This document shows positions 25,300-34,722 of a stretch of DNA of 61,169 nucleotides, piece after piece. Each line of letters starts with the position of its first letter. The first letter of the stretch is position 1. The position numbers were made by a program, and so were the translations under genes. Origin of the DNA: Caballeronia grimmiae (GTDB taxonomy: Bacteria > Pseudomonadota > Gammaproteobacteria > Burkholderiales > Burkholderiaceae); assembly GCF_000698555.1 (NCBI RefSeq), contig NZ_JFHE01000032.1, positions 1 to 61,169 on the forward strand, written 5' to 3'. The notes below the pieces were generated by a model. That model made no database searches, was not told the origin of the DNA, and worked only from the letters and a program-made list of their open reading frames with translations.

Positions 25300-25719
25300 T
25301 GCATTCGCTGGTTTTTTGGATCGAAGCGTCCTCTGGAGAACGCCGTTTCACGGCGTTGCGCCGCGACGCGATCATGCCACGCGAGATTTATCGCGATGTT
25401 GCGAATGTATGGAATTTGGTCTCAGAAACGGGCATTGCGACGCTGTGTCGCGCGCTATTTTCGCTTCGACGAGTCACGTCAAAAGATGCGAAGCGTTGCG
25501 AACTCATCATTCTGACTGCATCGCGAAGGCTTGAGGAGTGCGTGCGAAACACACTCTTTGTCAGGCATCAAAATTTTGCATCGGCGGCAGGTTGCATCGC
25601 ATGCCTGTCAAATCATGTCGCGGCGGTCTATCGGTCGGATAAGAGCCTTCAAAATGCGAACCCCGGCTGGCTCTTAATCGATGAGTCAACGGGAGGTCAA
25701 AGGCTCGATACTGAACGAC
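25300..25719. other. Gene-poor intergenic region upstream of cyoA
   Basis: About 420 bases lie between the divergent cyoA start and the next plus-strand gene. A plus-strand frame crosses it but has no ribosome site, no recognisable domain and unlikely composition. The DNA is somewhat richer in A and T than its surroundings, as expected for promoters. I could not identify a convincing operator or FNR-type box, so cyo control cannot be read from it. Confidence 0.5.
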
Positions 25720-26463
25720 ATGAAAAAGAAAATACTCATTGTGGCCGCCAGTTTGATGGCGCCGGTGCTGGCTCATGCGGGTTGTGAAGACATGATGTCC
25801 GGGGGGATGAAAACGCTGCATCCGGATAACAAGCTCGCTGCCGAATACAGCGCCTGCAAGGCGTGGCCTGCCAACCCGCAGTTGACGCTGGCAGTGATGG
25901 CGCTGGCGCATGATGCGAGCGACGAGAGCGCCAGCGGGCACGATGCCGAAGTGGTCGTAGCGGACAGCGCGTCGGGCGCGGTCATCGCGCATTTCTACCA
26001 GAAGCATGCGATCGTTGAACAAGAAATGACGTTCACCGACATTGCCCTCGATACCGCCCGCTATGACCTCTCACCGGCGATTCGCGCGTTCGGCGTGCGC
26101 GTGAGCTACCGGGGTCCTTCGCGCGTCGCCCCGAGCGGCGAAACCTCACTGCGCCTGTATGTACTGGAGAACAAGACGTTGCGGCCGGTCCTCGACGGGT
26201 TGGCGGTAGAGCAGGCGAACGGCGAATGGGACGATCGATGCGAGGGCTTCTATGACTCGACGAAGCGAACCATCGCAACGGGTCCCGCGGGCCGGGAAGG
26301 CTATGCGTCGCTGAAGGTGACGGAGAAGACGGTTCACAGCGTCACGCGCATGGTGAATGACGAATGCGTGAATCAGGACGGCGCACCCAGGCAGAAGGAT
26401 TTCACGCTCGAATACCGCAACGGCCGATACAGCGTGCCGCAGGGCATGCGGCTGCCGGGCTGA
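25720..26463 (+). CDS. Hypothetical secreted protein
   Basis: About 247 residues with a clear signal peptide (MKKKILIVAASLMAPVLAHA, cleaved before GCED), so it is periplasmic or secreted. It has several cysteines (CEDMMSGG, Cys in SACKAW, DDRCEGFY, DECVNQD) that could pair as disulfides. The start at 25720 is preferred because the signal peptide begins there; an in-frame ATG lies 13 codons upstream. No family recognised. It lies between the cyo and nar clusters and is not evidently part of either. Confidence 0.65.
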   Translation: MKKKILIVAASLMAPVLAHAGCEDMMSGGMKTLHPDNKLAAEYSACKAWPANPQLTLAVMALAHDASDESASGHDAEVVVADSASGAVIAHFYQKHAIVEQEMTFTDIALDTARYDLSPAIRAFGVRVSYRGPSRVAPSGETSLRLYVLENKTLRPVLDGLAVEQANGEWDDRCEGFYDSTKRTIATGPAGREGYASLKVTEKTVHSVTRMVNDECVNQDGAPRQKDFTLEYRNGRYSVPQGMRLPG

Positions 26464-26547
26464 GCGCCCGCTCCATCTACTCCTTCCTGACTAGCGACTA
26501 ACCGCCGCGCCCCTCCGCCCGGCGGATATCGTCTCCCTGACGCAATC

Positions 26548-26585
26548 CCTATCCTCGCGATGAAGTCTTTCATCACGAGGATAGG
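26548..26585 (+). promoter_or_regulatory. Leader hairpin burying the narK1 ribosome binding site
   Basis: The arms CCTATCCTCGCGATGA (26548-26563) and TCATCACGAGGATAGG (26570-26585) pair at 15 of 16 positions around a six-base loop. The right arm contains the only good Shine-Dalgarno sequence, GAGGA at 26577-26581, 7 bases before the narK1 ATG. In RNA this stem would hide the ribosome site. It could be a translational switch or mRNA-stability element; a DNA operator is the alternative. Effect inferred. Confidence 0.6.
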
Positions 26586-26588
26586 ACG

Positions 26589-27854
26589 ATGAGCGTCGTC
26601 AACCCGCCTGCCGCGTCTTCGGCCGCGACCGATACCACTGCCTGGCGCGTGCTCTCTGCGAGCACGTTCGCCTTCACCATCTGCTTCGCCGTCTGGATGA
26701 TGTTCGCCATCCTCGGCATTCCGCTGAAGCAGCAACTCCATCTCACCGACACCGAATTCGGTCTCATCGCCGCGACGCCCGTGCTTACCGGCTCGCTTGC
26801 CCGCGTGCCGCTCGGCATCTGGACCGATCGCTTCGGCGGGCGCGTCGTGTTTTTCTGCACGATGGCCGTCACCATCGTGCCGATCTGGCTCATTACCTAT
26901 GCGACGGAACTGTGGCAGTTCCTCGTGCTCGGCCTCTTTGTAGGTGTCGCGGGCGCGTCGTTTTCCGTGGGGACGCCCTATGTCGCGCGCTGGTTCCCGA
27001 AGTCGCGACAGGGCCTCGCGATGGGCATCTTCGGCGCGGGCAACTCCGGCGCCGCGCTGAACAAGTTCGTCGCCCCGGCGATGATGCTCGCCGCCGGCAC
27101 ATGGACCATCGTGCCGAAGGTCTATTCCATCGCGATGGCCGTCACCGCGATCCTGTTCTGGCTGCTGTCGGCGTCGAACCCGGTGCATCGCGGCGCGAAA
27201 GCGCAGAGCTTCGCCGCGCAGATGGCCGTGCTCAGGGATCGCCGCGTGCTGCGGTACGCGCAGTTCTACTCCGTCGTGTTCGGCGGCTACGTCGGCCTGT
27301 CGCTGTGGATGCCGCAGTACTACGTGAACCAGTATGGCTTCCGTATCGAACAGGCGGCGTTCCTGGCCGCGTGCTTCTCGCTGCCCGGCGGCGTGCTGCG
27401 CGCGCTGGGCGGCTGGATGTCCGACCGCTTCGGCGCACATCGCACGACATGGCTCGTGATGTGGGTTACGCTGGCTTGCTTCTTCGTCCTGAGCTATCCG
27501 GTCACCGATTTCACCATCCACACGAGCGGCGGCCCGCGCACCTTCCATATCGCGATGGGACCGGCTGCCTACACCGTAGTCATGTTCGTCGTGGGCGTGG
27601 CGATGGCCGTCGGCAAGGCGTCGGTGTTCAAGTTCATCTCCGACGATTTCTCGTCGAACATCGGCGCGGTATCGGGCGTCGTCGGACTCGCGGGCGGTCT
27701 TGCCGGCTTCCTCCTGCCGATTCTATTCGGCATCCTGATGGATATCACCGGCATACGCACCACTTGTTTCATGCTGATGTTCGGCGCAACCGCAGTCAGT
27801 CTCATCTGCATGCATTTCACCTTTAAGTCAGACCGCATCGGGCGCGTTGCCTGA
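26589..27854 (+). CDS. narK1: Nitrate/nitrite MFS transporter NarK1-type
   Basis: A 421-residue major facilitator protein of the nitrate-nitrite porter family with 12 segments. LGIPLKQQLHLTDTEFGLIA, RVPLGIWTDRFGGR and the Gly-rich nitrate signature region (AGNSGAALNKFVAPA, later GVVGLAGGLAGFLLPILFG) support this. It is the first of two tandem NarK genes ahead of narG, a common arrangement in Burkholderia and Pseudomonas, in which the type I copy is thought to import nitrate with protons. Its ribosome site lies inside a strong hairpin. The second copy begins 56 bases downstream. Confidence 0.9.
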   Translation: MSVVNPPAASSAATDTTAWRVLSASTFAFTICFAVWMMFAILGIPLKQQLHLTDTEFGLIAATPVLTGSLARVPLGIWTDRFGGRVVFFCTMAVTIVPIWLITYATELWQFLVLGLFVGVAGASFSVGTPYVARWFPKSRQGLAMGIFGAGNSGAALNKFVAPAMMLAAGTWTIVPKVYSIAMAVTAILFWLLSASNPVHRGAKAQSFAAQMAVLRDRRVLRYAQFYSVVFGGYVGLSLWMPQYYVNQYGFRIEQAAFLAACFSLPGGVLRALGGWMSDRFGAHRTTWLVMWVTLACFFVLSYPVTDFTIHTSGGPRTFHIAMGPAAYTVVMFVVGVAMAVGKASVFKFISDDFSSNIGAVSGVVGLAGGLAGFLLPILFGILMDITGIRTTCFMLMFGATAVSLICMHFTFKSDRIGRVA

Positions 27855-27910
27855 CGCAACCGAGGGCACGGCTCGAACGAAAGCCGCGCCGTCATCATCG
27901 AGCACATCTC

Positions 27911-29260
27911 ATGTCACGCTATCTACTCACTCAATGGGAGCCCGACAACGCGGGCTTCTGGCAAGAGACCGGCGAAACCATCGCACGCCGCAATCTGTGG
28001 ATCTCCATTCCGGCGCTGATGCTGGCCTTTGCGGTGTGGTCGCTGTGGAGCGTCGTCGCCGTCAATCTCGACAAAGGCGGCTTCCACTTTTCCAAGGACC
28101 AGTTGTTCTGGCTGACTGCGTTGCCCGCGCTATCGGGCGCGACGCTGCGCATCTTCTATTCGTTTCTCGTGCCGATCTTCGGCGGCCGGCGCTTCACCGC
28201 CTTTTCAACCGCGAGCCTCCTGATTCCCGCGCTCGGCATGGGCTTCGCGCTGCGCGACCCGTCGACCGGCTATCCGACGCTGCTCGCGCTCGCCTTGCTA
28301 TGCGGCCTGGGTGGCGCGAACTTCAGTTCGTCGATGGCGAATATCAGCTTCTTCTTCCCGAAGGCAAAGAAGGGCTTCGCCACCGGCATGAACGCGGGCA
28401 TCGGCAATTTGGGTGTGTCGGTTGTGCAGTTCGTCGCGCCGCTCGTGATCGCGGCTTCCGTCTTCGGCGCGCTCGGCGGCGAAGGGCATAGCTACGCGGT
28501 CAACGGCGTCGAGCGCAGCGTCTGGCTGCAGAACGCGGGCTTCATCTGGGTGCCGTTCATCGTCGTGTCGGCGCTCGCCGCGTGGTTCGGCATGAACGAT
28601 ATCGCCGATGCGAAGGCATCCTTCGCCGAGCAAGCCGTCATCTTCAAGCGCAAGCACAACTGGCTGATGTGCCTGCTGTATATCGGCACGTTCGGATCGT
28701 TTATCGGCTTCTCGGCCGGCCTCGCGTTGCTGACGAAAGCGGAGTTCCCGTCCGTGAACCCGACCGCCTATGCGTTCCTCGGACCGCTCGCCGGCGCACT
28801 CACGCGGCCGCTGGGCGGCTGGATCTCCGACCGCATCGGCGGCGCGCGGGTGACCTTGTACACCTTCATCGCGATGATCGCAGCGGTCATCGGCGTGATT
28901 CTCTCGTTGCCGCTCGGCGGCGCGGGCGGCAGCTTCGCCGGCTTCCTCGCGATGTTCATCGTGCTGTTCGCGCTGACGGGCATCGGCAACGGATCGACGT
29001 TCCGCATGATCCCGGTGATCTTCCTCACGCAGAAGCAGCGCGAGTCGGCGCGCGGCACGGACGCCGCGAAGAAGCAGGCGCTTCACGAGGCCGGCAAGGA
29101 ATCGGCGGCGGTGCTCGGCTTCGCGGGTGCGATCGGCGCTTACGGCGGCTTCTTCATTCCGCGCAGCTTCGGCACGTCGATCAGCGCGAGCGGATCGCCC
29201 GACATGGCGCTCTATTGCTTCATCGCGTTCTATGCGGTCTGCGCGGTGGTGACGTGGTAG
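27911..29260 (+). CDS. narK2: Nitrate/nitrite MFS antiporter NarK2-type, slightly truncated by a nonsense codon
   Basis: A 449-residue NarK with the longer N-terminus (LLTQWEPDNAGFWQETGETI, ARRNLWISIPALMLAF) of the E. coli NarK type, which exchanges nitrate and nitrite. Nitrate signatures appear as LCGLGGANFSSSMANISFFF and GFAGAIGAYGGFF. The frame ends VVTW-TAG, but directly after the stop it continues open as CYARRNAPMPC and TGA (29261-29296), which looks like the normal C-terminus. A TGG-to-TAG change appears to have removed about 12 residues. These lie after the last membrane helix, so function may persist. It lies between narK1 and narG. Confidence 0.88.
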   Translation: MSRYLLTQWEPDNAGFWQETGETIARRNLWISIPALMLAFAVWSLWSVVAVNLDKGGFHFSKDQLFWLTALPALSGATLRIFYSFLVPIFGGRRFTAFSTASLLIPALGMGFALRDPSTGYPTLLALALLCGLGGANFSSSMANISFFFPKAKKGFATGMNAGIGNLGVSVVQFVAPLVIAASVFGALGGEGHSYAVNGVERSVWLQNAGFIWVPFIVVSALAAWFGMNDIADAKASFAEQAVIFKRKHNWLMCLLYIGTFGSFIGFSAGLALLTKAEFPSVNPTAYAFLGPLAGALTRPLGGWISDRIGGARVTLYTFIAMIAAVIGVILSLPLGGAGGSFAGFLAMFIVLFALTGIGNGSTFRMIPVIFLTQKQRESARGTDAAKKQALHEAGKESAAVLGFAGAIGAYGGFFIPRSFGTSISASGSPDMALYCFIAFYAVCAVVTW

Positions 29261-29291
29261 TGCTATGCGCGCCGCAACGCGCCGATGCCCT

Positions 29292-29345
29292 GCTGATCGC
29301 GGACTACTACCAAAGGCGTAGCCGATCAGCACGACGACTACGCCT
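29292..29345. repeat. Two interlocked inverted repeats between narK2 and narG
   Basis: GCTGATCG (29292-29299) pairs with CGATCAGC (29323-29330), and AGGCGTAG (29314-29321) pairs with CTACGCCT (29338-29345). All arms are perfect. The order 5'-1, 5'-2, 3'-1, 3'-2 is that of an H-type pseudoknot or of two mutually exclusive hairpins. It could modulate read-through from narK2 into narG or be a pair of protein sites. Chance cannot be excluded for 8-bp arms. Confidence 0.4.
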
Positions 29346-29475
29346 CCTGACGAACGTCAACTGCTCCCTTCGGTGAATGGGCGCGCGAGCGAAGCGCCCC
29401 TACACTCGGACCATACATTCAATCGCCGCGCGCCTCATGCAGAGCTGCGCGTGGCCGCAAAGCCCGGAGAATCGG

Positions 29476-32400
29476 ATGAGTCACTTCCTTGACCGGCTGA
29501 AGTTCATGTCGCGCGTCAAGTCCACGTTTGCCGATGGACACGGCGCGGTCGTCGACGAGGACCGCAAGTGGGAAAACGGCTATCGGAGCCGCTGGCAGCA
29601 CGACAAGATCGTGCGGTCGACGCATGGCGTCAATTGCACCGGATCGTGCTCGTGGAAGGTCTATGTCAAGAACGGCCTGATCACCTGGGAGACGCAGCAG
29701 ACGGACTATCCGCGCACGCGCCCCGACTTGCCGAATCACGAGCCGCGCGGCTGCCCGCGTGGCGCGTCGTATAGCTGGTATGTGTACTCCGCGCAGCGCG
29801 TGAAGTATCCGCTGATTCGCGGCAGGCTCGTCGAAATGTGGCGCGAGGCGCGCAAGACGCTCGATCCCGTCGAGGCATGGGCATCCATCTGCGAAGACCC
29901 GGTGAAGGCAAAGCGTTACAAGAGCGTGCGCGGCCTCGGCGGCTTCGTGCGCATGGACTGGGACACGGCGACCGAGATCATCGCGGCGGCGAACGCGCAT
30001 ACGATCGCCAAGTATGGGCCGGATCGCGTGATCGGTTTTTCGCCGATTCCCGCGATGTCGATGGTCTCCTACGCAGCCGGCGCGCGCTATCTGAGTCTGA
30101 TCGGCGGCGCGTGCCTGTCGTTCTATGACTGGTATTGCGACCTGCCGCCGGCATCGCCGCAAATCTGGGGCGAACAAACGGACGTGCCCGAATCGGCGGA
30201 CTGGTACAACTCGACCTATCTGATGGTCTGGGGTTCGAACGTTCCGCAGACGCGCACGCCCGACGCGCACTTCTATACCGAAGTGCGCTACAAGGGCACG
30301 AAGACGGTGGCGGTGTCGTCGGATTACGGCGAGATGGTGAAGTTCGGCGACATCTGGCTTGCGCCGAAGCAGGGCACCGATGCCGCGCTCGCGATGGCGA
30401 TGGGCCATGTCGTGCTGAAGGAATTTCACGCGAGCGGCAAGTCCGCTTACTTCCGCGCGTACGTCAAGCAGTACACCGACATGCCGATGCTCGTCATGCT
30501 GCGCGAGCACGAAGGCACGCTCGTGCCCGATCAATTCCTGCGCGCCTCGCAATTGCAGGACAACCTGGACGAGGCGAACAACCCGCAGTGGAAGACGCTC
30601 GTCATCGATGAGAAAACCGGCGATATCGTCGCGCCCAATGGCACGATCGGCTTCCGCTGGGGCGAGCAGGCGAAGGCGGGCCGCTGGAATCTCGAACAGA
30701 ACGATGCCGGCTCGGGCCGCGAAATCGACCCGCGCCTGTCGATGATCGGCGCGCAGGATGACGTCGTCGATGTGAGCTTCCCGTACTTCTGCGGCGAACA
30801 CGAAGGCTTGCTCGCGCGGCGCGTGCCGGTGAAGCGCATCACGCTCGCGGACGGGTCGCCGGCGCTGATCGCGACCGTCTACGACCTGCAACTCGCGAAC
30901 TACGGCGTCGATCAAGGGCTTGGCGGCCCGAACGTCGCGGCATCGTTTGATGACGACGTGCCCTATACGCCCGCATGGCAGGAAAAGCACACGACGGTGC
31001 CGCGTCATCTTGTGATTCAGGTGGCGCGCGAGTTCGCCGACAATGCGGATCGCACGCAGGGCAAGAGCATGGTGATCGTCGGCGCGGCGCTGAATCACTG
31101 GTATCACAACGACATGATCTATCGCGGCATCATCAACCTGTTGATGATGTGCGGCTGCGTCGGCAAGAGCGGCGGCGGCTGGGCGCATTACGTCGGCCAG
31201 GAAAAGCTGCGTCCGCAGTTCGGCTGGGCGCCGCTCGCGTTCGCGCTCGACTGGTCGCGCCCGCCGCGTCAGATGAACGGCACATCGTTCTTCTATAACC
31301 ACACGAGCCAGTGGCGGCACGAGAAGGTGAGCGTCGGCGAGATTCTCGGTCCGGACGCGGATCGGTCGCGCTACGCGAATCTCTCGATGATCGACCTCAA
31401 CGCGAAGTCCGAGCGCATGGGCTGGCTGCCGTCCGCGCCGCAACTGGGCGCGAATCCGCTCGATATCGTGGATGCCGCGAAGCGCGCGGGCCGCGATCCG
31501 GTCGAATATACGGTCGAGCAACTGAAGTCCGGCGCGCTGAACTTCGCATGCGACGATCCCGACAATCGCGCGAATTTTCCGCGCAACATGTTCGTGTGGC
31601 GCTCGAACATTCTCGGCAGTTCGGGCAAGGGACACGAATACTTCCTGAAGTATCTGCTCGGCACGCAGAACGCGCTTTTCGATGATGAATCGACCGCGAT
31701 CAAGCCCAGCGAAGTGAAGCTGCGCGCAGCCGCCGAAGGCAAGCTCGATCTGCTGACCGTGCTCGATTTCCGCATGAGCACGACGTGTCTCTATGGCGAT
31801 ATCGTGCTGCCTAGCGCGACGTTCTACGAAAAGGACGACCTCAACACGTCGGACATGCATCCGTTCATTCATCCGCTGTCTGAAGCGGTGCAGCCGTTGT
31901 GGGAAAGCAGGACCGACTGGGAAATCTACAAGGGCATCGCAAAGAAGTTCGCGGAAATCGGCGGCAAGCACCTGGGCACGCGCACCGACATCGTGACCAC
32001 GCCGCTGATGCACGACACGCCGGGCGAACTCGGTCAGGCGTTCGAGCCGAAGGACTGGCGCGCGGGCGAATGCGATCTGGTTCCCGGCAAGACGGCGCCG
32101 TCGATGACGCTCGTCCAGCGCGATTACTCCGCGATTTACGACAAGTTCACATCGGTGGGACCGTTGCTGGAGAAGCTCGGCAACGGCGGCAAGGGCATCA
32201 ACTGGAACACCGCGCATGAAGTGCGTGAACTCGCGGCGCTGTCCGGCGAGAAGCAGGGCCGCCCGCGTCTGGAAACAGCCGTCGATGCCGCCGAGATGAT
32301 CCTCACCTTCGCGCCCGAAACCAACGGCCACGTTGCGGTGAAGGCGTGGGAAGCGCTCTCGAAGATCACGGGCCGCGATCATGCGCATCTGGCAGCGGGC

Positions 32401-33168
32401 CGCGAGCACGACAAGATCCGTTTCCGCGACGTGCAGGCGCAGCCGCGCAAGATCATCTCCGCGCCGACGTGGTCGGGCCTCGAATCCGAGGAAGTCAGCT
32501 ACAACGCGGGCTATACCAACGTTCACGAGCTGATTCCCTGGCGCACGCTGACGGGCCGGCAGCAGTTCTATCAGGATCATCGCTGGATGCTGGATTTCGG
32601 CGAAGGTTCGTGCGTCTACAAGCCCGCGATCGATACGAAGACCATCGCGCCGATGCTCGGTGCGAAGTCCAACGGCGAGCACGAGCTCGTACTCAACTGG
32701 ATCACGCCGCACCAGAAATGGGGTATTCATTCGACCTATACGGACAACCTGCGCATGCTCACGCTGTCGCGCGGCGGGCCGCACGTGTGGGTATCCGAGG
32801 CGGAAGCGAAAGAAGCCGGACTCGCCGATAACGACTGGGTCGAAGTGTTCAACACGAATGGCACGCTGACGGCGCGCGTCGTGGTGAGCCAGCGCGTGCC
32901 GCGCGGCATGTGCCTCATGTATCACGCTCAGGAAAAGATCATCAACGTGCCGGGCGCGGAAACGAGCGGCATGCGTGGCGGCATCCATAACTCGGTGACG
33001 CGCACGGTGCTGAAGCCGACGCACATGATCGGCGGATACGCGCAGCAGGCGTACGGCTTCAACTATTACGGCACCGTGGGCAGCAACCGCGATGAATACG
33101 TGATCGTGCGCAAGATGAAGAAAGTGGACTGGCTCGAAGGCCCGCTCAAGGAAGGAGCAGCATCATGA
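29476..33168 (+). CDS. narG: Respiratory nitrate reductase alpha subunit
   Basis: This 1230-residue molybdo-bis-MGD catalytic subunit reduces nitrate to nitrite at the cytoplasmic face of the membrane. The FS0 cluster ligands His50, Cys54, Cys58 and Cys93 (HGVNCTGSC and RGCPRG) and the Mo ligand Asp222 (DWYCDLPPAS) match the E. coli positions closely. The start at 29476 has GGAG upstream and gives the standard N-terminus MSHFLDRLKFM; the frame is open about 30 codons earlier. The stop overlaps narH by four bases (ATGA). It is the core of narGHJI. Confidence 0.97.
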   Translation: MSHFLDRLKFMSRVKSTFADGHGAVVDEDRKWENGYRSRWQHDKIVRSTHGVNCTGSCSWKVYVKNGLITWETQQTDYPRTRPDLPNHEPRGCPRGASYSWYVYSAQRVKYPLIRGRLVEMWREARKTLDPVEAWASICEDPVKAKRYKSVRGLGGFVRMDWDTATEIIAAANAHTIAKYGPDRVIGFSPIPAMSMVSYAAGARYLSLIGGACLSFYDWYCDLPPASPQIWGEQTDVPESADWYNSTYLMVWGSNVPQTRTPDAHFYTEVRYKGTKTVAVSSDYGEMVKFGDIWLAPKQGTDAALAMAMGHVVLKEFHASGKSAYFRAYVKQYTDMPMLVMLREHEGTLVPDQFLRASQLQDNLDEANNPQWKTLVIDEKTGDIVAPNGTIGFRWGEQAKAGRWNLEQNDAGSGREIDPRLSMIGAQDDVVDVSFPYFCGEHEGLLARRVPVKRITLADGSPALIATVYDLQLANYGVDQGLGGPNVAASFDDDVPYTPAWQEKHTTVPRHLVIQVAREFADNADRTQGKSMVIVGAALNHWYHNDMIYRGIINLLMMCGCVGKSGGGWAHYVGQEKLRPQFGWAPLAFALDWSRPPRQMNGTSFFYNHTSQWRHEKVSVGEILGPDADRSRYANLSMIDLNAKSERMGWLPSAPQLGANPLDIVDAAKRAGRDPVEYTVEQLKSGALNFACDDPDNRANFPRNMFVWRSNILGSSGKGHEYFLKYLLGTQNALFDDESTAIKPSEVKLRAAAEGKLDLLTVLDFRMSTTCLYGDIVLPSATFYEKDDLNTSDMHPFIHPLSEAVQPLWESRTDWEIYKGIAKKFAEIGGKHLGTRTDIVTTPLMHDTPGELGQAFEPKDWRAGECDLVPGKTAPSMTLVQRDYSAIYDKFTSVGPLLEKLGNGGKGINWNTAHEVRELAALSGEKQGRPRLETAVDAAEMILTFAPETNGHVAVKAWEALSKITGRDHAHLAAGREHDKIRFRDVQAQPRKIISAPTWSGLESEEVSYNAGYTNVHELIPWRTLTGRQQFYQDHRWMLDFGEGSCVYKPAIDTKTIAPMLGAKSNGEHELVLNWITPHQKWGIHSTYTDNLRMLTLSRGGPHVWVSEAEAKEAGLADNDWVEVFNTNGTLTARVVVSQRVPRGMCLMYHAQEKIINVPGAETSGMRGGIHNSVTRTVLKPTHMIGGYAQQAYGFNYYGTVGSNRDEYVIVRKMKKVDWLEGPLKEGAAS

Positions 33169-34709
33169 AGATCCGCGCCCAGGTGGCGATGGTCCTGAAT
33201 CTGGACAAGTGCATCGGCTGTCATACGTGCTCCGTGACGTGCAAGAACGTGTGGACGTCGCGCGATGGCGTCGAATACGCGTGGTTCAACAACGTCGAGA
33301 CGAAGCCGGGCATCGGCTACCCGAAGGAATGGGAGAACCAGGAGAAGTGGAACGGCGGCTGGGCGCGCAAAAGCGACGGGCGCATCGAGCCGCGCCAGGG
33401 CGGCAAGCTGAAGGTGCTGGCCAACATGTTTGCGAATCCGAACCTGCCCGCCATCGACGACTATTACGAGCCGTTCACCTACGACTACGAGCACTTGCAG
33501 AAAGCGCCGCTGTCGCAGACGCCGCCGACGGCGCGCCCGGTATCGGCCATCACCGGCAAGAAGATGGACAAGATCCACTGGGGGCCGAACTGGGAAGACG
33601 ACCTCGGCGGCGAGTTCGCTTCGCGCAGCCGCGACAAGCTCTTCGACAACGTGCAGAAGGAGATGTACTCGAGCTTTGAGAACACCTTCATGATGTATCT
33701 GCCGCGCCTGTGCGAGCATTGCCTGAATCCGGCTTGCGTGGCGTCGTGCCCGTCCGGTTCGGTCTACAAGCGCGAGGACGACGGCATCGTGCTCGTCGAT
33801 CAGGACAAGTGCCGTGGCTGGCGCATGTGCATCTCCGGTTGCCCGTACAAGAAGATGTACTTCAACTGGAAGTCGGGCAAGGCGGAAAAATGCGTGTTCT
33901 GCTTCCCGCGCATCGAAGCGGGCCAGCCGACCGTCTGTTCCGAGACGTGTGTGGGGCGCATCCGCTATCTCGGCGTGATGCTGTATGACGCGGATCGCAT
34001 CGGGCAGGCGGCATCGGTCGAGCGGACGACGGACCTGTATCAGTCGCAACTGGACGTGTTCCTCGATCCGAACGATCCGCACGTGCAAGCGGAAGCGCTG
34101 CGTCAGGGCATATCGCAAAGCTGGCTCGATGCCGCGGTGCGCTCGCCGGTGTATCGCATGGCGGTGGAGTGGAAGATCGCGTTTCCGCTGCATCCTGAAT
34201 ACCGCACGCTGCCGATGGTCTGGTACGTGCCGCCGCTCTCGCCGATTCAATCCGCCGCCGACGCCGGCCATATGGGCATGAACGGCATGATCCCCGACGT
34301 TCAGAGCCTGCGCATTCCGATGCGCTATCTCGCCAATCTCTTGACGGCGGGCGACGAAGCGCCGATTGTCGATGCACTCAGCCGCATGCTGACGATGCGC
34401 GCCTACAAGCGTGCGGAAACGGTGCATGGCGTGGCCGACGATGCAATTCTGCGCGATGCGGGTCTCACCGCGTCGCAAGTCGAAGACATGTATCAGCTGA
34501 TGGCGATTGCCAATTACGAGGACCGCTTCGTCGTGCCGTCGTCGCACAAGGAAATGGCCGAGGACAGCTTCGACGAGAAGGGCAGTTGCGGTTTCTCATT
34601 CGGCAACGGCTGTTCGCCGGGTGTATCGAATGGATCGCTGTTCGGCACGCGGGCGCGGGGCGAGTTCGCTTACGCGGACTTGCCGAAATCGCGCAAGAAA
34701 GGCGTCTAA
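33165..34709 (+). CDS. narH: Respiratory nitrate reductase beta subunit
   Basis: The 514-residue electron-transfer subunit carries four iron-sulfur clusters. Cysteine groups are visible in order: CIGCHTCSVTC (Cys16, 19, 22, 26), CEHCLNPACVASCP, CRGWRMCISGCP (with Trp replacing one cysteine, giving the 3Fe-4S cluster), and CVFCFPRIEAGQPTVCSETC. This is the standard NarH layout. It passes electrons from NarI haems to NarG. ATG overlaps the narG stop, giving tight coupling; narJ follows after 13 bases. Confidence 0.97.
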   Translation: MKIRAQVAMVLNLDKCIGCHTCSVTCKNVWTSRDGVEYAWFNNVETKPGIGYPKEWENQEKWNGGWARKSDGRIEPRQGGKLKVLANMFANPNLPAIDDYYEPFTYDYEHLQKAPLSQTPPTARPVSAITGKKMDKIHWGPNWEDDLGGEFASRSRDKLFDNVQKEMYSSFENTFMMYLPRLCEHCLNPACVASCPSGSVYKREDDGIVLVDQDKCRGWRMCISGCPYKKMYFNWKSGKAEKCVFCFPRIEAGQPTVCSETCVGRIRYLGVMLYDADRIGQAASVERTTDLYQSQLDVFLDPNDPHVQAEALRQGISQSWLDAAVRSPVYRMAVEWKIAFPLHPEYRTLPMVWYVPPLSPIQSAADAGHMGMNGMIPDVQSLRIPMRYLANLLTAGDEAPIVDALSRMLTMRAYKRAETVHGVADDAILRDAGLTASQVEDMYQLMAIANYEDRFVVPSSHKEMAEDSFDEKGSCGFSFGNGCSPGVSNGSLFGTRARGEFAYADLPKSRKKGV

Positions 34710-34722
34710 CGAAGGAATGACG

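Noticed and set aside
25266..25787. Possible plus-strand gene across the cyoA upstream region
   Set aside because: No ribosome site or recognisable domain; it overlaps the cyoA start and the signal-peptide gene in another frame.
26464..26588. FNR/ANR box (TTGAT-N4-ATCAA) upstream of narK1
   Set aside because: Searched by eye and not found; anaerobic control cannot be claimed from this region.
29419..33024. Antisense open frame of about 1200 codons opposite narG
   Set aside because: Mirror of the narG reading frame; composition is Arg/His-rich and no ribosome site or domain is visible.
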